From assembly GCA_020025515.1 (NCBI GenBank), contig JAHHRZ010000006.1, positions 43,150 through 107,149 on the forward strand: a stretch of DNA of 64,000 bases, in the 5' to 3' direction. A model generated the notes under the pieces. It saw only the letters and a list, made by a program, of their open reading frames with translations. It did no database searches and was not told where the DNA came from. A program made the position numbers and the translations under genes. Shown here in pieces: positions 1 to 7,597 of the stretch (its first letter is position 1; the number at the start of each line of letters is the position of its first letter). This stretch comes from Oscillospiraceae bacterium. GTDB taxonomy: Bacteria > Bacillota > Clostridia > Oscillospirales > Oscillospiraceae.

Positions 1-73
1 GCAGACGGGAAAAAATATCATAGCTACGCTCTCCGCGGCTGGTCTGCTCTACTACATAGGGAATAAAACTCAT
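1..73 (-). CDS. clpP: ATP-dependent Clp protease proteolytic subunit, 5' end only
   Basis: Only the first 24 codons lie in the window; the gene runs off the left edge. The translation begins MSFIPYVVEQTSRGERSYDI, which is the conserved N-terminus of ClpP, the serine peptidase subunit of the cytoplasmic ClpXP/ClpCP proteases. A GAAAGGAG ribosome binding site sits just upstream at 82-90. It follows tig on the same strand with a 53-bp gap, matching the common tig-clpP-clpX order, so it is probably co-transcribed with trigger factor. The catalytic residues are outside the window. Confidence 0.9.
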   Translation of the reverse strand, partial: MSFIPYVVEQTSRGERSYDIFSRL

Positions 74-126
74 GGCGTAAATCTCCTTTCCGGGGTTTGA
101 GACATTGTAACCAGGAAAGAGGCAGA

Positions 127-1425
127 TTATTCCTCCGTCTTGGCGGCAGGAGCAACGGCCACAGCAGATTCGGTAATCACCTTCACTGCCTTGCGGCTCA
201 GCAGATCCTGCTCCATGGACTCGTTGGTCACAAAGGACTTGACCTTCTCCAGCTCCATCTTGTAAGCATCGGCCAGAGCCTGCAGCTCGGCTTCCACTTC
301 CTCAGCAGTCACGGTGAGCTTCTCGTCCTTGACGATCTGGTCCAGTGTCACATTGATCTTTGCCTGCTTCTCAGCGGCGGGACGCAGAGCGTTTCTCATG
401 GTGTTGATGTCGCCGCCCATCATCTTGGCGTACTGCTCCATGGAAATGCCGCTGTTCTGCAGCTGGAAGGCGAAGTTGTTCATCTGGCGGTCCAGTTCCT
501 CAGAAATCATGGCCTCGGGCATATCCACGGTGGTGTTCTCGGCAGCCTTCTCCACAGCGGCGTTGGCGAAGGCGTTCTCAACGGACTTGGTCCGCTCCTC
601 GGTCATCTTGGCGCGCAGATCGGCTCTCAGCTCTTCCAGGGTCTCGAACTCGGAGACATCCTTGGCAAACTCGTCATCCTTGGCGGGAACAATCTGCACG
701 GTGACCTTGTTGACCTTTACATGGAACACAACAGGCTTGCCTGCCAGCTCCTTTGCGTGGTAGTCCTCGGGGAAGGAAACATCGATGTCCTTCTCCTCGC
801 CGGCACTCATGCCCACAACCTGCTCTTCAAAGCCGGGGATGAAGGAACCGGAGCCCAGAACCAGATCAAAGTTCTCGCCCTTGCCGCCGTCAAATGCAAC
901 GCCATTGTCGAAGCCCTCAAAGTCGATGTTGGCGGTGTCGCCGTTCTCGGCAGCACGCTCCACAGTCTCGGTGCTGGCAACATTCTGAGCCATGCGGTCC
1001 AGCTCAGCTTCCACCATCTCGTCGGTGACGGAAACTTCCACCTTCTCCACTTCCAGGCCCTTGTACTGGCCCAGAGTGACCTCGGGGTACAGCTCGGTTT
1101 CCAGAACGATCTCAGCGGAGCCGTCATCATGGATGTCCAGCTTGGTGAGGCTGGGCTGACCCACAGCCTTCAGCTCCTTCTCCACAACAGCAGCCTTGTA
1201 GATCTCGGGGAAGATCTCTTCCAGGCCATCTTCAAAAAACACATGGGCGCCGTAGATGGACTCGATCAGCTTACGGGGAGCCTTGCCCTTACGGAAACCG
1301 GGCAGCTGGATATCTTTACGAGCCTTCAGGTAAGCCTGATTGGCACCCTTGTCCATGAGCTCGCTCTCGATCTCAACAGTGATCTTGGCCTTGGCGCCCA
1401 TCTTTTCAATGTTCTTAACGTTCAT
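127..1425 (-). CDS. tig: Trigger factor, ribosome-associated chaperone
   Basis: A 432-residue protein of normal trigger factor length. Trigger factor docks at the ribosomal exit tunnel and shields nascent chains. The N-terminal ribosome-binding domain holds the signature GFRKGKAPRKL near residues 44-54. A FKBP-type peptidyl-prolyl isomerase domain follows at roughly 160-245 (IDFEGFDNGVAFDGGKGENF, FPEDYHAKELAGKPVVF), then a long helical C-terminal chaperone domain ending in an Ala/Glu-rich tail. An AGGAGGATAACACAAC leader precedes the ATG. A sigma-A-type promoter lies about 90 bp upstream and clpP follows, so this is the first gene of a tig-clpP transcript. Confidence 0.97.
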   Translation of the reverse strand: MNVKNIEKMGAKAKITVEIESELMDKGANQAYLKARKDIQLPGFRKGKAPRKLIESIYGAHVFFEDGLEEIFPEIYKAAVVEKELKAVGQPSLTKLDIHDDGSAEIVLETELYPEVTLGQYKGLEVEKVEVSVTDEMVEAELDRMAQNVASTETVERAAENGDTANIDFEGFDNGVAFDGGKGENFDLVLGSGSFIPGFEEQVVGMSAGEEKDIDVSFPEDYHAKELAGKPVVFHVKVNKVTVQIVPAKDDEFAKDVSEFETLEELRADLRAKMTEERTKSVENAFANAAVEKAAENTTVDMPEAMISEELDRQMNNFAFQLQNSGISMEQYAKMMGGDINTMRNALRPAAEKQAKINVTLDQIVKDEKLTVTAEEVEAELQALADAYKMELEKVKSFVTNESMEQDLLSRKAVKVITESAVAVAPAAKTEE

Positions 1426-1517
1426 GTTGTGTTATCCTCCTATATGGTCGGCCGCTTTGCGGCCCTCCAGTTTACAAATTTGGCAGGCCATAGGTCTGCG
1501 CCATAGGTATCCGCTTT

Positions 1518-1546
1518 ATTCTAGCAAATATCAGCCCGATTGTCCA
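1518..1546 (-). promoter_or_regulatory. Promoter of tig
   Basis: Read on the minus strand: TGGACA (1541-1546), 17-bp spacer, TAGAAT (1518-1523) preceded by TGC, i.e. an extended -10. It lies about 93 bp upstream of the tig start. The leader holds a short GGCCGC-AAA-GCGGCC hairpin (1450-1464) that has no T-run. Confidence 0.6.
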
Positions 1547-1554
1547 CCATTTTC

Positions 1555-2253
1555 TTACATTTCTTTCCCAAAAATCTTCACAGGGCGGAAATCTACATAG
1601 TCTGCCGCCACCAGATGGAAGTCTACATTGTCCCAAAGTCCCTCCATGGCCAGCTTGTGGCTGTCTGCGTGAAGGTGCCCGTAGTAGCAGGCCCGGACCT
1701 CATATTTTGCCAGCAGATCCAGAATTTCCTGACAAGTATAGCCCCGGTATCTGGGGGGATAGTGCAGAAAGCAGAGCTTGCGCTTATCCCCTGCCGCCTG
1801 CAGAGAGGTCTCCAGCCGCAGAAGCTCCCGGCGAAACACCTTTTCATCGTGCTGGCCGCTGCGTTCCTCTTCAAAGAACCATCCACGGGTTCCGCAGATG
1901 GCATAATCCTCATAAAAATAGCAGTTATTATTGAGAACATAGAGATTCTCAAAGCCGTTCTCTTCACAAAAACGATAGAACTTGGAAGCGGTGGTCCACC
2001 AGTAATCGTGGTTTCCCTTGAGGATGATCTTCCGGCCGGGGATCCGGGAAATCCAGGCAAAATCCTCCTTTGCCCCCTTCAGATCCATGGCCCAGCTCAG
2101 ATCTCCCACCAGAACCGTGGTGTCCTCAGGCCGGATCTGCTCCATTCCCCGCTCCAATTTTTCCATATAGCCCACCCACTTTCCGCCGAAAATGTCCATG
2201 GGCTTCTGCGCACCTAAGCTGAGGTGCAGATCTCCGATTGCGTATAATGCCAT
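1555..2253 (-). CDS. Calcineurin-like metallophosphoesterase
   Basis: A 232-residue protein with the metal-binding motif set of the calcineurin-like phosphoesterase fold: GDLHLS near the N-terminus, GDLSWAMD near residue 50, GNHDYWW near residue 80 and GHLHADSH near residue 193. The family hydrolyses phosphomono- or diesters with a two-metal centre; the substrate cannot be read from sequence. There is no signal peptide, so it is probably cytoplasmic. The start is supported by GGAGAATAC just upstream of ATG. It is the last gene of the minus-strand chain that begins at lepB, 18 bp after the threonine-synthase-like gene, and about 130 bp before tig. Confidence 0.85.
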   Translation of the reverse strand: MALYAIGDLHLSLGAQKPMDIFGGKWVGYMEKLERGMEQIRPEDTTVLVGDLSWAMDLKGAKEDFAWISRIPGRKIILKGNHDYWWTTASKFYRFCEENGFENLYVLNNNCYFYEDYAICGTRGWFFEEERSGQHDEKVFRRELLRLETSLQAAGDKRKLCFLHYPPRYRGYTCQEILDLLAKYEVRACYYGHLHADSHKLAMEGLWDNVDFHLVAADYVDFRPVKIFGKEM

Positions 2254-2271
2254 GTATTCTCCATTCTATCT

Positions 2272-3264
2272 TTAGAGCCCCGAAGGTCCCACGCCGCTTC
2301 CGTTATAAGCCCCAGGGCTTTGTTCTCCTAAAATCAGGGTGGGAGCGCTTTCTCCTCCCAGAGAGCGATAATCCATAAGGCCCCCATAGACCAGGGCCGT
2401 GTAAGGGCTCAGAAGGCAGCGTTCCGTTTCGTACAGGCCCGCCGCCAGGGTCTGTGCCCGTGAGGCGCCTGCCACACTGATATAAAATCCCTGGCGCAGA
2501 CGGGCCGTTTCCTCCTCTGACAGGAAGAAGCTTCTTCTGCGGCTCTTTGCCAGATCATACTGCTGCAAGGTCTCTCTTCCCAGGGTGTGGACCATCAGCC
2601 GCCGAAGATTTTCCGGAATGGCCACATCAAACAGAGGCAGCTGCGTATGGATCAGCGTATCATCCAGCCGGACCTCTCCCCGGTGGAACAGATCCCATAG
2701 TTTGGAATTTTCATTGCACACGCACACCATACTGCCCAGAGGAAGACCCATTTTCCCGGCATACCAGCAGGCCAGAGGAAGGGTAAACTCCCCCGCCCCC
2801 ATGGCAAGGCTCAGATTCTGCCCGGGATGGAGCCATTCCTTCTGGCAAAGGGCCCCATAGAGACCGAACACCACCGCCGTTCCCACCGCCACCCGGGGCC
2901 AGGCCCAGGGCTGTGTCAGCTGGCAGCCCATCTGCTTGCACAGAACCTGCACAACCTCCTCATAGCTTCCGCTGACGGGCTCCCACAAAGAGGCGATGCA
3001 GCTTTTATGCCCTGCCTCCTGAAGCTGAGGCTCCGGCAAAATCCTGCCCAGAAACCATCCGTCCAGAGACACAGGGAAAAACCGGCTCAGGACCCTGCTC
3101 ACCCGGTCCCAATAAGGAAGCTTTACGAGCTCTTCCAGCTCCCGGTCTGCATACCGGGGCAGCACCATGGGGATAAATAATCCCCCGTCCTCTGCCACCG
3201 CCTGCTGCAAGGTGGACTGGGCCGTGTAGCTTCCCGTCTCCGACGCCGTGGTTACATAGAGCAT
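2272..3264 (-). CDS. Threonine synthase-like protein lacking the PLP-lysine region
   Basis: A 330-residue protein against about 480-500 for threonine synthase. Residues 1-50 match the ThrC N-terminus (YTAQSTLQQAVAEDGGLFIP). Residues 118-140 resemble the ThrC INW-R segment. Residues 153-197 follow the ThrC C-terminal half closely (GAGEFTLPLACWYAGKMGLP, then CVCNENSKLWDLF), and residues 203-225 match the conserved SPSMDI..P.N..R segment. The part between, where ThrC carries the Schiff-base lysine motif and the glycine-rich phosphate-binding loop, is reduced to roughly 35 residues. It is therefore unlikely to be an active PLP enzyme. The reading frame is intact, so a structural or regulatory role, or early decay, are all possible. 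It overlaps the dipeptidase gene by 13 bp. Confidence 0.7.
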   Translation of the reverse strand: MLYVTTASETGSYTAQSTLQQAVAEDGGLFIPMVLPRYADRELEELVKLPYWDRVSRVLSRFFPVSLDGWFLGRILPEPQLQEAGHKSCIASLWEPVSGSYEEVVQVLCKQMGCQLTQPWAWPRVAVGTAVVFGLYGALCQKEWLHPGQNLSLAMGAGEFTLPLACWYAGKMGLPLGSMVCVCNENSKLWDLFHRGEVRLDDTLIHTQLPLFDVAIPENLRRLMVHTLGRETLQQYDLAKSRRRSFFLSEEETARLRQGFYISVAGASRAQTLAAGLYETERCLLSPYTALVYGGLMDYRSLGGESAPTLILGEQSPGAYNGSGVGPSGL

Positions 3265-4199
3265 AAGCCAAACATCCTTATGGCGTTGTTCCAGAACAAA
3301 TCTTCTATGGTACTTTCATCCACACCGTGGCCCAGCAGAGCCTGGGCAATCTTAGGCCAGCAGTCGATGCCGGTGATGCCCTGAGGCAGGCTGTCCACAC
3401 CGTCAAAGTCGCCGCCCAGCGCAATGTGCTTTTCTCCTCCCAGCTCCAGGAAATGGAGGATGTGGCGGCAGATGGTCTCCACATCCACGGTCCCCTCTCC
3501 CAGAAATGCCGGGCACAGGTTGATTCCCGCCACGCCCCCGGTCTCGCAGATGGCCTTGAACATTTCATCGGTGAGGTTTCTGCTCACGGGGCACACCTTT
3601 CGGCTGTTGGAATGGCTGGCAGAGACGGGGCCCTGGGCAAGGTCCAGCATCTGCCAGAATGCCTTGTCGCTGAGGTGGCTCACATCCAGAGCCATGCCAT
3701 AGTGCTCCGCCCGGCGGATGTACTCTTTCCCCCGGGCCGTAAGTCCCCCGCCTGTTTTGTGAGAGCCTGCCAGAGGGTTCTCTTCGTTCCAGGTCAGGGT
3801 GGTCATGCGAAAGCCCAGGTCCGCCAGTTCCTCCAGGCGGCCGGGGTCAAAGCCGATGCCCGCAGGGCCTTCCAGAGACAGGACGGCCGCAATTTTTCCG
3901 TCAGCCGTGATGGTTTCCACATCCTCCATGGTTCTGGCCTGGGCGATCTGCCCTCTGTTTTCTTCCAGTTCCTTCAGAAGGTTGGAAAGCATGGCATCAA
4001 AATAAGTCTCCGGGCTGTGAGGGCCCATGTTGAGGGTGGTAAAGAGGGCAAAGAGCTGGCAGTATTTCCGGAAGGTCTTCCCCCGCTCCAGATCCACATG
4101 GCCCGTTCTCTTTGCCAGACGCCCCACAGGCCGGCAGGTCTCTTCGCTCAGCATGGCAAGCGCTGTATCACAATGTAAATCAAATACTGGTACATTCAT
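3252..4199 (-). CDS. Membrane dipeptidase family (peptidase M19)
   Basis: A 315-residue protein of the renal-dipeptidase-like zinc peptidase family. Visible motifs are the N-terminal metal-binding FDLHCDT, MALDVSHLSDKAFW in the middle, SASHSNSRKVCP, and GGDFDGVDSLPQG toward the C-terminus. The family hydrolyses dipeptides, including some with a D-residue at the C-terminal side. No signal peptide is present, so despite the family name it should act in the cytoplasm. It overlaps yraN by 4 bp (ATGA type) and the threonine-synthase-like gene by 13 bp, so it is translated as part of the lepB-to-phosphoesterase chain. Confidence 0.9.
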   Translation of the reverse strand: MNVPVFDLHCDTALAMLSEETCRPVGRLAKRTGHVDLERGKTFRKYCQLFALFTTLNMGPHSPETYFDAMLSNLLKELEENRGQIAQARTMEDVETITADGKIAAVLSLEGPAGIGFDPGRLEELADLGFRMTTLTWNEENPLAGSHKTGGGLTARGKEYIRRAEHYGMALDVSHLSDKAFWQMLDLAQGPVSASHSNSRKVCPVSRNLTDEMFKAICETGGVAGINLCPAFLGEGTVDVETICRHILHFLELGGEKHIALGGDFDGVDSLPQGITGIDCWPKIAQALLGHGVDESTIEDLFWNNAIRMFGLCSM

Positions 4200-4561
4200 T
4201 GAAACGCATCCTCCAAATGGTGAATTTCCGGTTTCCTGGTTTCCAGCCCCTGGGGGGCGTAAATTTCGATCACATCAAATCTAGGCTGTTTTTCCACAGG
4301 GTTCAGGCTCAGCCACAACTGGGCCGTGGTGCGGAGCCTGTCCTGCTTTTTTCGGTCAACAAACTCCATGGCAGCGGCAAATCGGTCTGATTTGCGCAGC
4401 TTCACCTCCACAAACGCAACAAACTTTCGATTTTCCACAATGAGGTCAATCTCCCCGTATCGGCACCGATAGTTACAGGCAATCAGATGATAGCCCTTTT
4501 TCCGCAGGTACTGAGCCGCCAGCTGCTCTCCCCAGGCCCCGGTGAGATTACTTCCGGGCAT
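4196..4561 (-). CDS. yraN: YraN family protein (UPF0102), nuclease-fold
   Basis: A 121-residue protein with the UPF0102 pattern: N-terminal GEQLAAQYLRKKGY, then GEIDLI and FVEVK spaced like the D...ExK active site of Holliday-junction-resolvase-like nucleases. The biochemical role in bacteria is unsettled. It is often found next to rnhB, as here, where the two genes overlap by 14 bp. It sits between rnhB and the M19 dipeptidase in the same translationally coupled chain. Length is typical for the family. Confidence 0.88.
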   Translation of the reverse strand: MPGSNLTGAWGEQLAAQYLRKKGYHLIACNYRCRYGEIDLIVENRKFVAFVEVKLRKSDRFAAAMEFVDRKKQDRLRTTAQLWLSLNPVEKQPRFDVIEIYAPQGLETRKPEIHHLEDAFQ

Positions 4562-5174
4562 AGAACTTTTTCAGGAAGCTGTTCCGGTGGGCAGGACATG
4601 GGCCAAACTCTTCCAGAGCCCCATAGTGCCGCTTGGTGCCATAGCCCTTGTGCACTTCAAACCCATACTGGGGATATTCCTCTGCCAAACGCACCATAAC
4701 GGCGTCACGGCTCACCTTTGCCAGAATAGACGCCGCAGCAACGCTGGCACTGCGGCTGTCCCCCTTCACGATCAGTTCTGTGGGTACATCCAGCCCGGGG
4801 TCCCGGTTTCCGTCCACCAGAGCCTGCTCCGGCGTTTGGGAAAGGCCCTCCACCGCCCGATGCATGGCCCGATAGGTGGCCTGCAAAATATTGATTTCGT
4901 CGATTTCCTGTTCCGTGGCATAGGCCACGCAATAGGAAACGGCACATTCCTTAATTTTATCAAACAGCTCAAGCCGCTTTTTTTCCGTGAGCTTTTTGGA
5001 GTCATTGAGGCCGGGAAGGACGGCATCCACATCCAAATCCCGGGGCAGAATCACAGCGGCAGCGCACACCGGCCCGGCCAGGGGGCCTCGGCCCGCCTCG
5101 TCCACGCCGCACAGGAGGGTCTTTCCTGCCTCCCAATAGGGTCTTTCATAAGCAAACAAATCCACCTGACTCAT
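4548..5174 (-). CDS. rnhB: Ribonuclease HII
   Basis: A 208-residue RNase HII, which cuts the RNA strand of RNA-DNA hybrids and removes single ribonucleotides from DNA. The active-site block GVDEAGRGPLAGPV lies near residues 24-37; the conserved LNDSKKL, VDGN and the GDSRSASVAAASILAKVSRD segment follow in family order. Two acidic residues of the DEAGRG motif and later Asp residues form the metal site. It overlaps ylqF by 4 bp upstream and yraN by 14 bp downstream, a frequent Firmicute neighbourhood. Confidence 0.96.
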   Translation of the reverse strand: MSQVDLFAYERPYWEAGKTLLCGVDEAGRGPLAGPVCAAAVILPRDLDVDAVLPGLNDSKKLTEKKRLELFDKIKECAVSYCVAYATEQEIDEINILQATYRAMHRAVEGLSQTPEQALVDGNRDPGLDVPTELIVKGDSRSASVAAASILAKVSRDAVMVRLAEEYPQYGFEVHKGYGTKRHYGALEEFGPCPAHRNSFLKKFYARK

Positions 5175-6037
5175 TCCTCTCCCTCCGGCATTTCCAGTGT
5201 AAAGCGGCCCAGCTTGTTGTTTCGGTATTCCTCCAGAAGGACCCGGGCCATGCGCTCCGTGTCAATCTCTCCTCTGGAAAGGAGAAAGCCTCGTTTCTTC
5301 CCCGCAGCCTCCAGAAGCGCATAGCCGGGGGTATCAGAGGGCATGTCCCCGATCTTATACCGCTCCTGAATGGCCTCCGGATACCGGGTCCACAGCATTT
5401 CCATCAGATGCATTGCCAGGGTCTCCACATCCAGAATATCGTCTTTTACGGCTCCCGTATAGGCCAGACGCATTCCCACTTCCTTGTCCTCAAACTTGGG
5501 CCACAGGATACCGGGGGTGTCCAGCAAAAGCAGGCTGTCATTCACCGTGACCCACTGCTTGCCTCGGGTGACACCGGGGCGGTTCTCCGCCTTGGCACCC
5601 TTTCTGCCGGAAATTTGATTGATAAAGGTGGATTTTCCCACATTGGGGATGCCCACCACCATGATTTTCAGAGGCCGATTCTGTCCCTTTGCGGCGTAAC
5701 GCTCAATCTTCTCCCGGAGAAGCTCCCGCAGGGCCGGGACAAACTGGTTGATGCCCTTTCTGCTCTTGCAGTCCATGGCTACCACCGCCAGACCCGCCTT
5801 CTTAAAATGCTCGCTCCAAACCTTCACCGCATTGGGGTCTGCCATGTCCATCCGGTTCAGAATGACCATCCGGGGCTTATTGCCGCAGATGGAGGCAATG
5901 TCCGGGTTTCGGCTGGAAATGGGGATTCGGGCATCCAGAATTTCACACACCGCATCCACCAGCTTGAGGTCCTGCTCCATCTGGCGGCGGGTTTTTGTCA
6001 TATGTCCGGGATACCACTGAATGTTTAATTCGTCCAT
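5171..6037 (-). CDS. ylqF: Ribosome biogenesis GTPase YlqF (RbgA)
   Basis: A 288-residue circularly permuted GTPase needed for late 50S subunit assembly. The permuted order is visible: the G4-type motif LNRMDMAD near residue 61 comes first, then the G1 P-loop GIPNVGKSTFINQI near 128 and the G3 motif LDTPG near 170. The N-terminal WYPGHMTKT is characteristic of YlqF. The C-terminal helical domain contacts 23S rRNA in studied homologues. It lies 9 bp after lepB and overlaps rnhB by 4 bp. Confidence 0.95.
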   Translation of the reverse strand: MDELNIQWYPGHMTKTRRQMEQDLKLVDAVCEILDARIPISSRNPDIASICGNKPRMVILNRMDMADPNAVKVWSEHFKKAGLAVVAMDCKSRKGINQFVPALRELLREKIERYAAKGQNRPLKIMVVGIPNVGKSTFINQISGRKGAKAENRPGVTRGKQWVTVNDSLLLLDTPGILWPKFEDKEVGMRLAYTGAVKDDILDVETLAMHLMEMLWTRYPEAIQERYKIGDMPSDTPGYALLEAAGKKRGFLLSRGEIDTERMARVLLEEYRNNKLGRFTLEMPEGEE

Positions 6038-6046
6038 GGTTCCTCC

Positions 6047-6718
6047 TTAGGATACGGCGCCGATGCGCCCAAAGTCTCTTTTATCGTTCTTTACTTCATC
6101 GGGGCCGGGAACCATGACGCAGGTCACCTTTCCCAAAATATAGCGGGTGTCCACCTGTCCAATTTCGATCAGACGGCTGTCGGAAGAGTGATTCCGGTTG
6201 TCACCCATCAAAAATACATGGCCCTTGTCCACCGTATAGGGAAAGGTCACACCCTGATCTCCCCAGCTGACCCGAATGGGCTCGTTGATATAAGGCTCGT
6301 CCAGGGCAACCCCGTCCACATAGACCGCACCGGTGAGGTAATCGATGTCCACGGTCTGGCCTTCTGTGGCAATCACCCGCTTTACGATGGGTTCCTGATC
6401 GAAGGCGGGCACCAGAGCCACCACCACATCTCCGTTTTCAATCTGATCACCGTGGTAAAATACATTGCTCAGCAGCGCCACATAATCCCCATGAACCAGC
6501 GTGGGATACATGGAAGAGCCGGAAACCGTCACCACACGAAGGAAAAACACAAACACCAGCATGACCCCGGCCAGGATATACACCGCATCATGGAGATACA
6601 GATATAGATTCTGCCACAGATTCTCCGCTTTTTTCTTTGGGGCCTCCTGATCCGGCGCCTGGGGCTCCTCCCCGGAATCCCGGCACTGATCTTCTGATTC
6701 ATTGAAGTTGTGATTCAT
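6047..6718 (-). CDS. lepB: Signal peptidase I
   Basis: Type I signal peptidase that cleaves signal peptides from exported proteins on the outer face of the membrane. I choose the ATG at 6718 (223 residues) because AAGGA lies 9 nt upstream; two in-frame starts further up have no properly spaced site. After a charged, Glu-rich cytoplasmic N-terminus comes one membrane helix near residues 45-65, then SGSSMYP with the predicted catalytic Ser69, PIVKRVIA with Lys113, and the GDNRNHSSDSR box. A TATAAT -10 (minus strand of 6756-6761) lies about 40 bp upstream, so it probably has its own promoter behind the rplS terminator. Confidence 0.95.
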   Translation of the reverse strand: MNHNFNESEDQCRDSGEEPQAPDQEAPKKKAENLWQNLYLYLHDAVYILAGVMLVFVFFLRVVTVSGSSMYPTLVHGDYVALLSNVFYHGDQIENGDVVVALVPAFDQEPIVKRVIATEGQTVDIDYLTGAVYVDGVALDEPYINEPIRVSWGDQGVTFPYTVDKGHVFLMGDNRNHSSDSRLIEIGQVDTRYILGKVTCVMVPGPDEVKNDKRDFGRIGAVS

Positions 6719-6810
6719 TTTTATCATTCCTTTTGCCAAGAATTTTCCACATATCATTATACACAAATTCTCATAGAAAAAAAGGGGTGTTCTCATTTTC
6801 TTTCCAAAAG

Positions 6811-6840
6811 AAAAATGGACGCACCAAAAAGGTGCGTCCA
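6811..6840 (-). terminator. Intrinsic terminator of rplS
   Basis: Perfect 10-bp inverted repeat (TGGACGCACC / GGTGCGTCCA, 6816-6825 and 6831-6840) with a 5-nt loop. On the minus strand it is followed by TTTTTCTTTT. It lies 13 bp beyond the rplS stop. Confidence 0.9.
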
Positions 6841-6853
6841 CTTGTTTGAAAAA

Positions 6854-7195
6854 TCAAACCTTTTCCTTGACCTTAGCAGCCTTGCCGAAGCGCTCACGCA
6901 GGTAGTACAGCTTTGCTCTGCGAACCTTACCGTGACGGACGGTCTCCACCTTCACGACACGGGGGCCATGAACGGGGAACACCTTCTCGCAGCCTACGCC
7001 GTAGGACACACGACGAACGGTGATGGTCTCGCCGATGCCGCCATGCTTACGGGCAATGATGGTGCCCTCGAAAATCTGAATTCTCTCACGGGTACCTTCG
7101 GTGATCTTCTGATGCACACGAACGGTATCGCCCACCTTCATCTCGGGCAGCTCGGGCTTCATGTATTGGCTTGTCAGTGCCTTCATCAAATCCAT
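6854..7195 (-). CDS. rplS: 50S ribosomal protein L19
   Basis: Ribosomal protein L19, located at the 30S-50S interface. The ATG at 7195 (113 residues) is chosen because AAGGAGGACGTAAAC directly precedes it; an upstream extension with poor content is discarded. Family signatures are visible: GDTVRVHQKITEG, RIQIFEGTIIARK, and ERVFP-like EKVFPVHGP, ending in the basic segment KLYYLRERFGKAAKVKEKV. It is flanked by its own promoter and terminator, so it is largely monocistronic. Confidence 0.97.
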   Translation of the reverse strand: MDLMKALTSQYMKPELPEMKVGDTVRVHQKITEGTRERIQIFEGTIIARKHGGIGETITVRRVSYGVGCEKVFPVHGPRVVKVETVRHGKVRRAKLYYLRERFGKAAKVKEKV

Positions 7196-7273
7196 GTTTA
7201 CGTCCTCCTTCAATTTAGGCGTTCGTGACCGTGTGACGCACGGCAGAGGACACACCTGTTTTCAGACCGATTC

Positions 7274-7302
7274 ATTCTAACACACTTTCTTCAAAATTGC
7301 AA
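7274..7302 (-). promoter_or_regulatory. Promoter of rplS
   Basis: On the minus strand: TTGCAA (7297-7302), 17-bp spacer, TAGAAT (7274-7279). The predicted leader is about 70 nt and holds a small CCGTG...CACGG hairpin just before the ribosome binding site. This may be an autoregulatory ribosomal-protein leader, but no known motif was confirmed. Confidence 0.75.
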
Positions 7303-7541
7303 TAGGTTTTTTCTGTTTTTTCCTGTATTTTTGAATTTCAGGTGATCTATTCACAAAAAAGGAAGAAACAGGCTCCATCTCCCCGCCCTTTTTCATAACA
7401 CCGGGACGCAGTGCCGCCACCGATTCCCGGGAGGGATTTTCCGGGGATTGTAGATTTTTGTTGTTTTTGCGCAATTCGTCGCTTTTTGAACGGAAAATGG
7501 GCATCCTTTTTTCAGATGGGTCTTTGGCCCTTTCGTCTGTC

Positions 7542-7570
7542 TTGACCATGGGGATTCTTTGGAGTATAAT
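7542..7570 (+). promoter_or_regulatory. Promoter of the dnaG-sigma operon
   Basis: TTGACC (7542-7547), 17-bp spacer, TATAAT (7565-7570), 28 bp before the dnaG start. The stretch 7303-7541 between this and the rplS promoter contains no gene that I can support. Confidence 0.85.
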
Positions 7571-7597
7571 GAGGAAAAAGAAGAAGGAGGGAGGACC

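Noticed and set aside
97..1506. 469-codon plus-strand frame opposite tig
   Set aside because: Antisense shadow of trigger factor; low-complexity Leu/Gly/His translation without family resemblance.
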